From Shimia sp. (GTDB taxonomy: Bacteria; Pseudomonadota; Alphaproteobacteria; Rhodobacterales; Rhodobacteraceae): DNA of 64,000 nt. Positions 33,226 to 42,734 of this stretch are shown here, piece by piece (position 1 is the stretch's first letter; each line of letters opens with the position of its first letter). The notes under the pieces were generated by a model. That model was not told where the DNA came from. It ran no database searches and saw only the letters and a program-made list of their open reading frames with translations. The stretch is taken from the NCBI RefSeq assembly GCF_022448905.1, contig NZ_JAKVCW010000002.1, positions 186,001-250,000 of the forward strand, given 5' to 3'. Position numbers and translations under genes: made by a program.

Positions 33226-35781
33226 TTAGTACAACCCGCCAGAGCTGACCGTGCCAAAGTCCGCCTTTGGCCCCACAACCCCGGTGCCGCCGGACGAGGT
33301 GGTCACCTGACGGCCACGCGACGAGGCCACTTCTTCCACCAGCGGCAAGTTGCTGCCCATGGCAAAGCCACCGTCATAGGCGATACCAAAGATTGGCTCC
33401 TCACCGTCTCGGAAGTACTCCGCCACCACACTGGCGCCGCTGGCATCATTGTCCAAACGTGCACCGGTATAACGGTCGATCTTGATAAAGTGGCCACCCG
33501 GCGGTACGCGGAATTTCCCGCCACCGTATTTCTTGATCGCCTCTTTCATGAACTCCTGGAACACCGGTCCGCATGTCGTACCACCATAGGTGCCCGCCCC
33601 CAATGGGCGCGGCCGGTCGTGACCAATGTAGCACCCCGCCACAATGTTGCTGGTGAAACCCACAAACCACACGTCTTTGGCTTCGTTGGTGGTCCCGGTC
33701 TTGCCTGCGACAGGCACCGGCAGGTTGATCTGGCTCGACGCGGTCCCCCGGCTCACAACCCCTTCCATCATCGAAGTCAGCTGATAGGCGGTGATCGCAT
33801 CCATCACCCGCTCACGGTTGGTCACAATACGTGGCCCCCGGCTCTCTGGCACACTTGGGTCCAGACAATCAGTACATTCTCGCTGATCGTGGCGGTAAAT
33901 CGTCTTACCATAACGGTCCTGCACGCGGTCGACCAAGGTCGGCTCCACACGCTCACCACCGTTGGCGAACATCGCATAGGCCGCGACCATCTGATAGAGC
34001 GTGGTCTCATCCGCACCCAGAGAGTTGGCCAAAAACGCGCCCATGTTGTCATAGACGCCAAAACGCTCTGCATAGCGCGCCACGGTCTCCATCCCAACTT
34101 CCTGCGCCAGACGAATGGTCATCAGGTTCCGGCTCATCTCAATACCGGTCCTGAGCGGCGTTGGGCCGTAAAATTTGTTGGTCGAGTTCTTAGGACGCCA
34201 CACACCTTGGGGCGTGTTGATTTCAATTGGCGCGTCAATCACGATCGTCGCCGGGGAATAGCCACTGTCCAGCGCCGAAGCATAGACAAACGGCTTAAAG
34301 CTGGAACCCGGCTGACGCTTCGCCTGTGTCGCCCGGTTGAACACCGTGTCTTGATAGCTGAAGCCCCCCTGCATGGCGATCACACGGCCGTTGTTGACGT
34401 CCATGGCCATAAAGCCGCCCTGCACCTCCGGCACCTGCCGCAGCGACCAGCGGATAAAGCTACCGTCTCTGTCCTTGGTCATCGCCCGCACCAGCACCAC
34501 GTCGCCTTTGGAGACTAGATCGCCCGCCACCTTGGCCTTGCGCGCCAAAGTGCCGTCTTCCAACCGCTTACGCGCCCACTGCGCGTCCTTGGCTGGAATC
34601 CAATGGCCGTCATCGTCCTCATCGACACCTTCAATGCCAACGCGCGCATCGTTGCTGCCCACTTCCAGCACCACCGCCGGATGCCACTGGCCTTCCAGAT
34701 CCACATCGCGCGGGATTTCAACCGCACTCAGCGCCTCACGCCAGGCCGCCTCGTCGCCAAGCACCTCGTCTGGCAACACCTCACCCGTGCCACGCCACAC
34801 ACCGCGCGAACGGTCATATTTCTCAAGTGCCCGACGCAACGCCTTTGCCGCCACATCCTGCATTTCCGGATCTTCTGTGGACCGCACCGCCATGCCGCCG
34901 GAGAAGAACTCGTCTTCGCCAAAATCACGGCTCAGCTGGCGCCGAATTTCATCGGTGAAGTAATCCCGCGGCGGACGCTCGGTCTTGTAGCTCTCATAAT
35001 CGCCGTTCTGCACCGACTTCAGCGGCAGCTCACGCTCGCTCTCATAAACCGCCTGCGTAATCACGCCATTCTCGGCCATTTCCTTGAGCACAAAGTTCCG
35101 CCGTGCCAGAACCCGATCCATGTTACGCACCGGGTGGAACTTGCCCGGCGCTTTTGGCATCGACGCCAGCGTCGCCGCCTCATGCGGTGCCAGCTCTTCC
35201 AAAGTCTTGTTGAAATAGGTCTGCGCCGCCGCCGCGACCCCATAGGAGTTTTGACCGAGGAAAATCTCGTTCATGTACAGCTCAAGGATCTGATCCTTGG
35301 ACAGCGTATCCTCCACCCGTGTCGCCAGGATGATCTCTTTGATTTTACGTTCAATTTTCCGGTCACCGGAGAGCAGGAAGTTTTTCATCACCTGCTGCGT
35401 GATCGTCGACGCCCCGCGCACGTTGGAGCCCCGCGACTGCACCGCCTCCACAGCTGCCGCCGCGATACCACGTGCGTCATAACCGGAGTGCGTATAGAAG
35501 TTTTTGTCTTCCGCCGAGATAAACGCCTCTTTCACCAGCTCCGGAATCTCATCGGCTGGCACAAACAGACGGCGCTCTTTGGCAAATTCATCAATAATAT
35601 GCCCCTCACCGGAATAAATCCGGCTGATCGTCGGCGGCTTATACTGCGCCAAGCTCTCATGGCTGGGCAGCTCCTGCCCATAAATCCAGAACACCGCCCC
35701 AATAGAGAGCGCCACCACGGCAATCCCCATGGTCACAAACGTAAAAATGGTCCCGAAGAACGAGAGGATGAATCGTATCAC
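33226..35781 (-). CDS. mrcA: penicillin-binding protein 1A (class A, bifunctional)
   Basis: An 851-aa peptidoglycan synthase with GTG start. An N-terminal membrane anchor (residues 8-30) is followed by the GT51 glycosyltransferase domain (catalytic Glu in SAEDKNFYTHSGYDARG; STITQQVMKNFLLS), an OB-like insert (about 300-430), and the transpeptidase domain with SxxK in RQPGSSFKPFVYA and KTG in VAGKTGTTNEAKDVWF. It polymerises and cross-links cell wall. The C-terminal tail is Gly/Ser-rich. It is monocistronic, with its own terminator at 33161-33180. Confidence 0.95.
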   Translation of the reverse strand: MIRFILSFFGTIFTFVTMGIAVVALSIGAVFWIYGQELPSHESLAQYKPPTISRIYSGEGHIIDEFAKERRLFVPADEIPELVKEAFISAEDKNFYTHSGYDARGIAAAAVEAVQSRGSNVRGASTITQQVMKNFLLSGDRKIERKIKEIILATRVEDTLSKDQILELYMNEIFLGQNSYGVAAAAQTYFNKTLEELAPHEAATLASMPKAPGKFHPVRNMDRVLARRNFVLKEMAENGVITQAVYESERELPLKSVQNGDYESYKTERPPRDYFTDEIRRQLSRDFGEDEFFSGGMAVRSTEDPEMQDVAAKALRRALEKYDRSRGVWRGTGEVLPDEVLGDEAAWREALSAVEIPRDVDLEGQWHPAVVLEVGSNDARVGIEGVDEDDDGHWIPAKDAQWARKRLEDGTLARKAKVAGDLVSKGDVVLVRAMTKDRDGSFIRWSLRQVPEVQGGFMAMDVNNGRVIAMQGGFSYQDTVFNRATQAKRQPGSSFKPFVYASALDSGYSPATIVIDAPIEINTPQGVWRPKNSTNKFYGPTPLRTGIEMSRNLMTIRLAQEVGMETVARYAERFGVYDNMGAFLANSLGADETTLYQMVAAYAMFANGGERVEPTLVDRVQDRYGKTIYRHDQRECTDCLDPSVPESRGPRIVTNRERVMDAITAYQLTSMMEGVVSRGTASSQINLPVPVAGKTGTTNEAKDVWFVGFTSNIVAGCYIGHDRPRPLGAGTYGGTTCGPVFQEFMKEAIKKYGGGKFRVPPGGHFIKIDRYTGARLDNDASGASVVAEYFRDGEEPIFGIAYDGGFAMGSNLPLVEEVASSRGRQVTTSSGGTGVVGPKADFGTVSSGGLY

Positions 35782-35904
35782 GCTGGAGGCCTTCTGAAGT
35801 CGCGTCTCAAGGCCCCTCTATATAGGGGGGCGATAGCGGGGTCAAAACACCTTGCTGCGATTGTTATGGGTGGGCGTGGTTTTGCCGGACCCACCCCACA
35901 AGAG

Positions 35905-36426
35905 TTACTTCACGTTCAGGTCACCGGAATGCTCCAGCGCCGCCTTGGCACATAGGATTAGCGCATCAAACCGGCTCTCTTGCAGGTTCAAAAAATAGCT
36001 CGGCAATTTGTCTCCGGCCCAGAAAACGACCTCCTCCCCGTCCGACATCTTTCCTTTGCCGCGCCCGGTCCCAGTGTGTTTGTGGTAATAGGCAAAGCGG
36101 GCACGTCCCGTGCGCCCGTCATCGCAGCTCACATTGGCCTTCGCCGCCCCAAACACCGTCCGCTTAAACGTCCCGCGGCAGGTGACTCCTAGATTGGTCT
36201 GCGCCGCGATCCGACCATTTTCAATGCCATGCACTTCGCCGAAAAACAGCTCATTTGGCGCCCCCAGAATGCACCCGATGACCCGGGTGCATTGGTTGCC
36301 GCGATCGGTGCATTTTGAGCCGGCATGCCCGGCCCCTGCCCCCACTGTCAGCGTTGCTACGCAAAACGTGAGAATTGACGTCGTTCTGGAAAATAGGGTC
36401 ACAGGGAGCGCCTCGTGAATTGCCAT
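35905..36426 (-). CDS. secreted protein of unknown function (173 aa)
   Basis: I use the ATG at 36426 because it opens a signal peptide (MAIHEALPVTLFSRTTSILT, FCVATLTVGAGAGHA, cleavage near residue 35); the frame is open 81 bases further up without a better start. The mature part has five Cys (SKCTDRGNQCTRVIGCILGA; VTCRG; VSCDDG), which probably form disulfides, and several Gly/Lys-rich turns. No known domain. Expected location is the periplasm or outside the cell. No clear ribosome site precedes the ATG, so the start is uncertain. Confidence 0.6.
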   Translation of the reverse strand: MAIHEALPVTLFSRTTSILTFCVATLTVGAGAGHAGSKCTDRGNQCTRVIGCILGAPNELFFGEVHGIENGRIAAQTNLGVTCRGTFKRTVFGAAKANVSCDDGRTGRARFAYYHKHTGTGRGKGKMSDGEEVVFWAGDKLPSYFLNLQESRFDALILCAKAALEHSGDLNVK

Positions 36427-36615
36427 TTGGTGACGGCCAGCCGTGGCTTCACCAGTCAAACCGATGTTTAGCGCCTCCTTTTGGCAAACGGCAACTTCAA
36501 TATGCACAGGGCGAAGAAACGATCACCTAAAAGGCGAGCCGGTCCCCAGTTCCCTAACAAAGTAAGGGCGACACACACGGTGCCGCCCAACCTTCAAACT
36601 GTTTGGTCGTTTGAT

Positions 36616-37260
36616 CTACTCCGCAGCCACCGGGAATCGCTCCCCCTCCCGCAGCTCAATCGCCTCAGCCCTTTGAAAGGCCGCGCGCGTTTTCAGGCGA
36701 GCCAGATACTCGCCAATGGGCCCGTCTTGTGGGATCAAGCCAATCATCTGCCCAAAGACAAGGTTGTTTCCAAGAGCCACATCCGCTGCAGTGAACGTCT
36801 CGCCCAACAGCCAAGGCCCCTCAGCCAATCCATCCGCCAGTACCTCCATCATCTGCTCAAACGAGCCCCAGGCCACAGTCGACGGCGACACTTCCCACTC
36901 AAACAGCTTCTGAGCATAGGCCGGCTCCATAATCGCACTGGCAAAGAACATCCAGCGGAGGTACTCGGCCCGCTTAGCGTCCGTCACCGCAGGCGCCAAA
37001 CCCGCCGCCGCATAGAGATCCGCCAGATAAATCGCCATCGCGCCGATCTCTGGCACAGGCGTTTCCCCATCCACCACCAACGGCACTTTCCCCATCGGGT
37101 GCATCGCCAAATAATCCGCCTGTTTGTGACGGCCAGTGGCAAAATCAAAGCTTTCCAACTGGTACGGTTCGCCCAATTCCTCCAACAGCCAAAGCGCCGC
37201 AAAAGAGCGGGTGCGCGGGGCGAAATACAGGGTCAGGTTTGCAGGGGTGGTCTCAGACAT
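36616..37260 (-). CDS. glutathione S-transferase family protein
   Basis: A 214-aa GST with an N-terminal thioredoxin-like domain (TLYFAPRTRSFAALWLLEEL; the cis-Pro in MGKVPLVVDGETPVPE) and an all-helical C-terminal domain (about 90-205, with FTAADVALGNNLVFGQMIGL). The catalytic residue of this group would be the Ser/Thr or Tyr near the N-terminus, probably in the RTRS segment. Conjugates glutathione to electrophiles or acts as a reductase; the substrate is unknown. AAAGACA precedes the ATG. Confidence 0.88.
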   Translation of the reverse strand: MSETTPANLTLYFAPRTRSFAALWLLEELGEPYQLESFDFATGRHKQADYLAMHPMGKVPLVVDGETPVPEIGAMAIYLADLYAAAGLAPAVTDAKRAEYLRWMFFASAIMEPAYAQKLFEWEVSPSTVAWGSFEQMMEVLADGLAEGPWLLGETFTAADVALGNNLVFGQMIGLIPQDGPIGEYLARLKTRAAFQRAEAIELREGERFPVAAE

Positions 37261-37353
37261 TGTCTTTCCTCATGATTTGTCTCCATGAGGGGATAGGCAC
37301 TAAGGTGACAGTTTATGTCCTATATGTGCCACCACGATCCGACGAATATTGAC

Positions 37354-37785
37354 TTAGGCCACCTCCCGCTCCGCGAGATAGTCCGACAGCCGCGCCCGCA
37401 TCATGGGCACCACATTGCTCATCCGCAAAAACCGCGCCACGTCCCACATCCGCCAGGCCTGCCCTTCCGCACCCAGCCGGATACGGTTGATGTCCAGCTC
37501 CGGCACCTCGGCAACGAAGAACCAGGTTGTACTCTTTCCATCCAAATCGGAGACATACTGACGTTTCCAGCGCAGGTCTGCTTCCCTCAACGTAAGTGAC
37601 AACTCTTCCTTGAGTTCGCGCAACACACAGGCTTCCGGGCTTTCATCCGCGTCCCGCCCACCACCGGGCAAATCCCACATATCCGGATAGGGAATCTCAG
37701 GATCCTTGTCGCGCAGGATCGACACCAAGCGATCCCCTCTCAAAAGCGCCAGCTTGGCCCCGTGAAACCCGTCTGTCTCCTGCAT
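37354..37785 (-). CDS. NUDIX hydrolase
   Basis: A 143-aa NUDIX protein. The box is GGGRDADESPEACVLRELKE with ELS (G-x5-E-x7-REL-x2-EL): the second catalytic Glu pair is RELKEEL, complete. Preceded by RDKDPEIPYPDMWDLPGGG, typical of ADP-sugar- or nucleotide-type NUDIX enzymes. Substrate not readable. It is close to the cell-wall amidase gene (111 bases upstream on the same strand) but there is no evidence of a shared role. Confidence 0.85.
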   Translation of the reverse strand: MQETDGFHGAKLALLRGDRLVSILRDKDPEIPYPDMWDLPGGGRDADESPEACVLRELKEELSLTLREADLRWKRQYVSDLDGKSTTWFFVAEVPELDINRIRLGAEGQAWRMWDVARFLRMSNVVPMMRARLSDYLAEREVA

Positions 37786-37896
37786 TGCTGTCCGCCCTCT
37801 GTGCCTGCCAATTGCGGCCCACTCGACAAACTTCGCCGCTCAAAGGAAAGCGGTTTCCCGCCACCAAGACAAAACCAGCAACGCTCCGCCGACGCT

Positions 37897-39126
37897 CTAC
37901 TGACGCACCAGAGCCCGTGCCGCCTTGTCTTCGACCACCCAGGCCAGCAACCCGTCGCGCAGCCCCGCCGCCATCGCTGCCCGCCAACCCGCGTCCTGCA
38001 AATTGGCCAGATCTTGCTGGCTCGACATAAAGCCCAGCTCCACCAGAACCGATGGCACATCCGCCGCCTTCAAAACCGAAAACCCACCGGTTCTCAGTGG
38101 TTTGCGATTCAACCTTACGGTGGTTTTCTTGAGTTCCCCCACCAGCGTCTCCGCCAACATCATCGTACGCGGCTGGGTCTCCAGACGCGCCAAATCGAGC
38201 AACACATCGGTCACCTCGTCATCTGCGCCGGACAGGTCCACGCCAGACAGAATATCCGCCCGATCATGACGCTCCGCCAACAAGGCAGAGGCCGCATCGC
38301 TGGCCTCTTCAGACAGCGTGTAAATCGTCGCGCCCTTGGCATTGCCCTGGCTTAAACTGTCCGCGTGCAACGACAAAAACACATCCGCCTGCGCCTGATG
38401 GGCAATCGCCACCCGCCCTTCCAGTGACACAAAGGCATCCTCATCACGGGTCAACACCACCTCAAACCCGCCAGCCCGGCGCAGTACATCCCGCAGTTCC
38501 CGCGCAAATAACAGCATCAGGTCTTTCTCCTGCGCCCCGTCCCGCTCGGCCCCCGGATCAATGCCGCCATGGCCTGGGTCAATTACTACCACCGTCGGCG
38601 CCCAATCCGGCTTGGCTTCCCGCGCAATCGCCGCGGTGTCCGCTGGCACCGGCAAATCCCAACGCGGATCATGTGGCGCGCCCGCCGTTTTGGCAAAGGC
38701 CAACGTATCACTTGGGGCCAACACCAGCTCCAGCCGCGCCCGTCCAGTGGCCTCTTCCACCACCATGCCCGCGCTTTCCACCGCAAAGGGACGCGCCAGA
38801 TCAAGCACCATCCGGCTCCATCCAGGCCGATAGGCGCCAAACCGCACCGCCTCCACGCCGTCCACCGCGCCAAGTTCGTCGGCCGTCAGGTCTTCCCAAT
38901 CAATCTCTTTGAAATCCAGCACCACCCGGCGCGGCTCATCCAGCGTGAACACCCGCCAGGGCACGCCTTGGCTCAAGCTCAACTTCAGCTCCGCCGCTCC
39001 GCGCCAGCCCTCTGACAGCCCGCTTTCTGCACGATCCAACCGTGCCAGCGCCGAAAACTCTTGTTCTTGCGCGCAGACCACACCGGCCCAAACCATCACA
39101 ATAAAAGCCCAAAACACTCTGCTCAT
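37897..39126 (-). CDS. amiC: N-acetylmuramoyl-L-alanine amidase (AmiC type)
   Basis: Start at 39126 (MSRVFWAFIVMVWAGVVCAQ) gives a signal peptide and 409 aa. An N-terminal AMIN domain (about 25-135, LSLSQGVPWRVFTLDEPRRV) targets the septal cell wall; the amidase_3 catalytic domain (about 170-395) has the zinc ligands in VVIDPGHGGIDPGAE, VFLSLHADS and the catalytic Glu in VLVELGFMSS. It splits the glycan-peptide bond during daughter-cell separation. An upstream in-frame ATG at 39168 is less likely. It is preceded by copy 2 of the dispersed double-hairpin repeat. Confidence 0.9.
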   Translation of the reverse strand: MSRVFWAFIVMVWAGVVCAQEQEFSALARLDRAESGLSEGWRGAAELKLSLSQGVPWRVFTLDEPRRVVLDFKEIDWEDLTADELGAVDGVEAVRFGAYRPGWSRMVLDLARPFAVESAGMVVEEATGRARLELVLAPSDTLAFAKTAGAPHDPRWDLPVPADTAAIAREAKPDWAPTVVVIDPGHGGIDPGAERDGAQEKDLMLLFARELRDVLRRAGGFEVVLTRDEDAFVSLEGRVAIAHQAQADVFLSLHADSLSQGNAKGATIYTLSEEASDAASALLAERHDRADILSGVDLSGADDEVTDVLLDLARLETQPRTMMLAETLVGELKKTTVRLNRKPLRTGGFSVLKAADVPSVLVELGFMSSQQDLANLQDAGWRAAMAAGLRDGLLAWVVEDKAARALVRQ

Positions 39127-39204
39127 GCTGCCGCCTTGCCCGCTGTTGCGCGTCTTCTTTGGCGACACAGTACAACAGCGTGCCGCCCATCGCCACGCCG
39201 TGTG

Positions 39205-39262
39205 TTCTCATTCCGCAAATATCCTGGGGGAGTCGCCAAATGGCGACGGGGGCAACGCCCCC
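39205..39262 (-). repeat. dispersed double-hairpin repeat, copy 2
   Basis: On the - strand it has hairpin GGGGGC-gtt-GCCCCC, hairpin GTCGCC-attt-GGCGAC, then TCCCCCAGGATATTTGCGG, matching copy 1 at 29371-29430 in order and in the tail. It starts 14 bases after the aminotransferase stop. The second hairpin has changed on both arms compared with copy 1 (GTCACC/GGTGAC to GTCGCC/GGCGAC), i.e. compensatory change keeping the stem. Confidence 0.82.
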
Positions 39263-39276
39263 GATACTCTTACGCC

Positions 39277-40431
39277 TTAGACAAATCCACGCGCGGCCAT
39301 GAACATCTTCAGCCGCGCCAGACCTTCTTCGATGTCCGCTGTACTGCGCGCATAGGAGAACCGCAGAGTCTGATGGCCGCGCACCGGATCAAAATCCAAC
39401 CCCGGCGTTGCGGCCACCCCCGCTTCCTCCAACAACTCCCGTGCAAAGACTCGGCTATCTTGGGTAAAGCCGCTCACATCCACGTAGAAGTAAAACGCCC
39501 CATCCGGTGGTGCAAACTGCGTGAACCCCGCTTTTGGCAAGCCCTCCGCCATCAAGGCCCGATTGGCGCGATACACCGCCATATTGGCTTCCAGTTCCTC
39601 ATGGCAATCCATCGCCGCCAAAGCTGCCACCTGGCTGGCATGGCTCGCGCAAATGAACATGTTCTGCGCCAGTCGCTCGATCTTGCGCACGTGATCGTCG
39701 GGCACAACCATCCAGCCAACACGCCAACCGGTCATGCTGAAATACTTGGAGAAACTGTTGATCACATAACACTCATCGGTGAGTTCCAGCGCCGTGACCG
39801 CCTTCGCCTCATATTCAATGCCATGGTAAATCTCGTCGCTGATGAAGGCCGCGTCTTTCTCACGACACAGATCAATCAACGCCCCCATCGCCGCATTATC
39901 GAGCATCGTCCCCGTTGGGTTTGCAGGCGAGGCCACCATCAGCCCTTCAAAATCCAACGCGCCCAAATCATCCGGCACCGGCTGCAACCGGTTTTCCGGC
40001 GCGGTCTGCACGTCCAGCGGCTGCAGGCTCAGCGCCTTCAGAATCTGGCGATAGCTGGGATAACCCGGTGCGCCAATCGCCACCCGTTCACCGGCATCAA
40101 ACAACGCGGAAAACGCCAGCAAAAATGCCCCCGAGGAGCCCGGCGTGACAATCACCCGGCTCGGATCAAGGTCCACATTGTACCATTCGCCATACAGCTG
40201 CGCGATCCGTGCGCGCAGCGCTGGCAAGCCCAAAGCCACCGTGTAGCCCATCGCGTCTTCCGCCATCGCCTCGGTCAGCGCCTTGCGCGCGCCTTCCGGC
40301 GCCGCCGTGCCCGGCTGACCCACTTCCATATGGATGATGTGGCGCCCATCCGCCTCAGCCTGGCGCGCCGCTTCCATCACATCCATCACAATAAAGGGAT
40401 CAACCGCCCCACGCCTTGAAGTCCGCATCAA
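39277..40431 (-). CDS. class I/II aminotransferase (PLP-dependent)
   Basis: A 384-aa fold-type I aminotransferase. Landmarks are IHMEVGQPGTAAPEGARKAL, the cofactor contact in NPTGTMLDN, the Asp/Tyr in FISDEIYHGIEYE, and the PLP-lysine in VINSFSKYFSMTGWRVGWM. It transfers amino groups between an amino acid and a 2-oxo acid; specificity (aspartate-like or aromatic) cannot be told. It is divergent from the M48-TPR gene with only 20 bases between starts, so their promoters must overlap neighbouring coding sequence. Confidence 0.9.
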   Translation of the reverse strand: MMRTSRRGAVDPFIVMDVMEAARQAEADGRHIIHMEVGQPGTAAPEGARKALTEAMAEDAMGYTVALGLPALRARIAQLYGEWYNVDLDPSRVIVTPGSSGAFLLAFSALFDAGERVAIGAPGYPSYRQILKALSLQPLDVQTAPENRLQPVPDDLGALDFEGLMVASPANPTGTMLDNAAMGALIDLCREKDAAFISDEIYHGIEYEAKAVTALELTDECYVINSFSKYFSMTGWRVGWMVVPDDHVRKIERLAQNMFICASHASQVAALAAMDCHEELEANMAVYRANRALMAEGLPKAGFTQFAPPDGAFYFYVDVSGFTQDSRVFARELLEEAGVAATPGLDFDPVRGHQTLRFSYARSTADIEEGLARLKMFMAARGFV

Positions 40432-40451
40432 ATTCGTTCCTATTGTCGCTC

Positions 40452-41816
40452 ATGAGGTTTCACCGCGAAATGACGGCGCCGTCAATCACCGCTTTGCGCG
40501 CCCGCGTCGTCACGCTGTTGACGGCGCTTGCGCTTGTGATCTCCTCAACCGCCGCCAACGCCGTGTCTTTGCTGCGTGACCCTGACATCGAACATGCCCT
40601 CCAACGCATGGCCGCCCCGGTGCTTTATGCCGCAGGGCTGGGCGGCAATATCAAAATCCTGATGGTCGACGACCAGCGCTTAAACGCCTTTGTCATCGAC
40701 CACGGCCACATCTTCATCAACTCCGGCATGATCATGCGCATGAACACGCCGGAAATGCTGCAATCGGTGATCGCCCACGAAGCCGCCCATATCGCCAACG
40801 GACATATCGCGCGGCGTATGGCCAACCTCGATTCGGCCCGCACCACCGCCGGCCTTGGCCTCGCGCTAGGACTGGCCGCCGCCGCGGTCTCTGGACGCGG
40901 CGACGTCGGCGCAGCCCTGGCCTTTGGCACACAAAGCTCTGCCCTGCGACAGTTCCTTGCCCACACCCGTGCGGAAGAATCCTCCGCCGACCAATCCGGC
41001 ATCCGCTACCTCGCCCGCGCCGGCATCGACCCGTCCGGCACGCTGGACGTGCACCGCCTGTTTGAAGGCCAGGAGCTCCTCGCTGCGTCCCGCCAAGACC
41101 CCTACATGCGTACCCACCCGCTGACTCGCGATCGCCTGCGCGCGGCCGAAGGCTTTGTGGCGGCCTATGCGGGCAATGCCAAACCCAACCCGGAACTCGA
41201 CTACTGGTACGACCGCGCGCGCGGCAAAACCACCGCCTTCATCCGCCCCACCAAATGGACCCTGTCGCGCTATCAGGAAAGCAAAGCCGAAGACGTGCGC
41301 CACATGCGCCTCGCCGTGGCTTACCACCGGCAACAGAATACCGCCAAGGCGCTCTCCCACATCGACCAGGCCCTCGCCGCCCGCCCTGACGACGCCTATT
41401 ACTACGAACTTAAGGCGCAAATCCTCCTGGAAAGCCGCCAGTTCCAAAACGCCGTCACAGCCTATAAAAGGGCTGATGCGCTTGCCCCCGGCAATGCCTT
41501 AATCCTCGGCGGACTTGGCCGCGCGCTTCTGACCGTGAACCGCCCCAAAGAAGCTCTGCAATATCTCGAAGCCGCCCGCGCCCGAGACTTCCGCGATGCA
41601 CGGGTCCTGCGCGACCTCGGTTCCGCCTACGCGCAAACCAACCAGCACGGCATGGCCTCGCTTCTGGCCGCCGAACGCTACGCGCTCGCCAACCGACTGG
41701 ACGACGCAGAAATCCACGCCCGCCGCGCCATGGCCCGCCTTCCCCAAGGCTCCAGCGCATTTAACCGGGCCGACGACATCGCCCGCGCTGCCAAGCGCCG
41801 CAAAGACAAGAAATGA
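40452..41816 (+). CDS. M48 metalloprotease with TPR repeats (BepA-like, periplasmic)
   Basis: About 454 aa from the ATG at 40452 (the ATG at 40470 is an alternative). A signal peptide (residues 13-38) is followed by the M48 domain: zinc motif HEAAH in VIAHEAAHIANGHIARRM, downstream Glu in RAEESSADQSG, and HPLTRDRL. The C-terminal 170 residues contain TPR-like helices (YHRQQNTAKALSHIDQALAA, ILLESRQFQNAVTAYKRADA). This is the architecture of BepA/YfgC, which assists or degrades outer-membrane proteins such as LptD. A DsbA-like gene follows by 10 bases, fitting a role in envelope protein folding. Confidence 0.9.
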   Translation: MRFHREMTAPSITALRARVVTLLTALALVISSTAANAVSLLRDPDIEHALQRMAAPVLYAAGLGGNIKILMVDDQRLNAFVIDHGHIFINSGMIMRMNTPEMLQSVIAHEAAHIANGHIARRMANLDSARTTAGLGLALGLAAAAVSGRGDVGAALAFGTQSSALRQFLAHTRAEESSADQSGIRYLARAGIDPSGTLDVHRLFEGQELLAASRQDPYMRTHPLTRDRLRAAEGFVAAYAGNAKPNPELDYWYDRARGKTTAFIRPTKWTLSRYQESKAEDVRHMRLAVAYHRQQNTAKALSHIDQALAARPDDAYYYELKAQILLESRQFQNAVTAYKRADALAPGNALILGGLGRALLTVNRPKEALQYLEAARARDFRDARVLRDLGSAYAQTNQHGMASLLAAERYALANRLDDAEIHARRAMARLPQGSSAFNRADDIARAAKRRKDKK

Positions 41817-41826
41817 GGAAAATCCC

Positions 41827-42582
41827 ATGAGCACTTTGAAAACCAAACTGGCCAGTTCCGCCCTGGCACTCGCCTTGGCCGCCGCCCCTGCGCTGGCCTT
41901 TGACATCGACAAGCTGTCGGATGCCGAACGCGAAGCCTTCCGCGCCGAAGTCCGCGCCTACCTGCTGGAAAACCCGGAAGTCATCATGGAAGCCGTCGCT
42001 GTACTGGAAGAGCGCAGCGCCGCCGCCCAAGCCACCGCCGACTTTGATCTGGTGACCGCCAACGCCGACCGCCTGTTTGACGACGGCTACAGCTATGTCG
42101 GCGGCAATCTCGAAGGCGACATCACCATCGTGGAGTTTGTCGACTACCGCTGCGGCTACTGCCGCAAAGCCCATGACGAAGTGGCCGAGCTGATCAAATC
42201 AGACGGCAACATCCGTTTCATCGTAAAAGAATACCCGATCCTCGGCGAAGCCAGCGACCTCAGCTCCCGCTTTGCCATCGCGGTGAAGCAAAAGGTGGGT
42301 GATGAAGCTTACAAGCTAACCGCCGACACGCTGATCAAAATGCGCGGCGACGTAAACGAGAAATCCCTGCGCAAACTGGCCAAGGGTCTCGGCTTTGACG
42401 CGGACATGATCCTGGATCACATGGACGCGCCGGACGTGGAAAAAGAAATCGCCACCACCCGCGCCCTCGCCCGTGACCTGAACATCACCGGCACGCCAAG
42501 CTTTGTCTTCCACGACGAAATGGTGCGCGGCTACGTGCCGCTCAAAGGCATGCAGGCGATTGTAAAAGACAAACGCAGCTAA
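41827..42582 (+). CDS. DsbA-family thiol:disulfide protein
   Basis: A 251-aa periplasmic protein with a signal peptide (MSTLKTKLASSALALALAAA, cleavage after ALA). A short helical N-terminal region (LLENPEVIMEAVAVLEERSA), as in Com1/ScsC-type proteins, may mediate oligomer formation. The thioredoxin fold has the active site CGYC in EFVDYRCGYCRKAHDEV and the cis-Pro loop in ITGTPSFVFHDE. It sits 10 bases after the BepA-like gene with TGAGGAAAATCCC as ribosome site, and a terminator follows. The pair probably handles disulfide-containing envelope proteins. Confidence 0.92.
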   Translation: MSTLKTKLASSALALALAAAPALAFDIDKLSDAEREAFRAEVRAYLLENPEVIMEAVAVLEERSAAAQATADFDLVTANADRLFDDGYSYVGGNLEGDITIVEFVDYRCGYCRKAHDEVAELIKSDGNIRFIVKEYPILGEASDLSSRFAIAVKQKVGDEAYKLTADTLIKMRGDVNEKSLRKLAKGLGFDADMILDHMDAPDVEKEIATTRALARDLNITGTPSFVFHDEMVRGYVPLKGMQAIVKDKRS

Positions 42583-42605
42583 GTCTTCCGCCAACCAAAC
42601 AGCTT

Positions 42606-42637
42606 AACACCGCAGCGCCCCCGTTGCGGTGTTTTGC
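42606..42637 (+). terminator. terminator after the dsbA-like gene
   Basis: Perfect 9-bp stem AACACCGCA / TGCGGTGTT with a 10-nt loop, followed by TTTGCG; 23 bases after the stop. Confidence 0.8.
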
Positions 42638-42734
42638 GTCCCGCGCCCGTTGCGCAGCGCACGCTGGCTTCATCAGGCCGTTTCGAAAATTGGCACCTCC
42701 GCAATACAGCCGCGATACCGACAGAATACCGACG

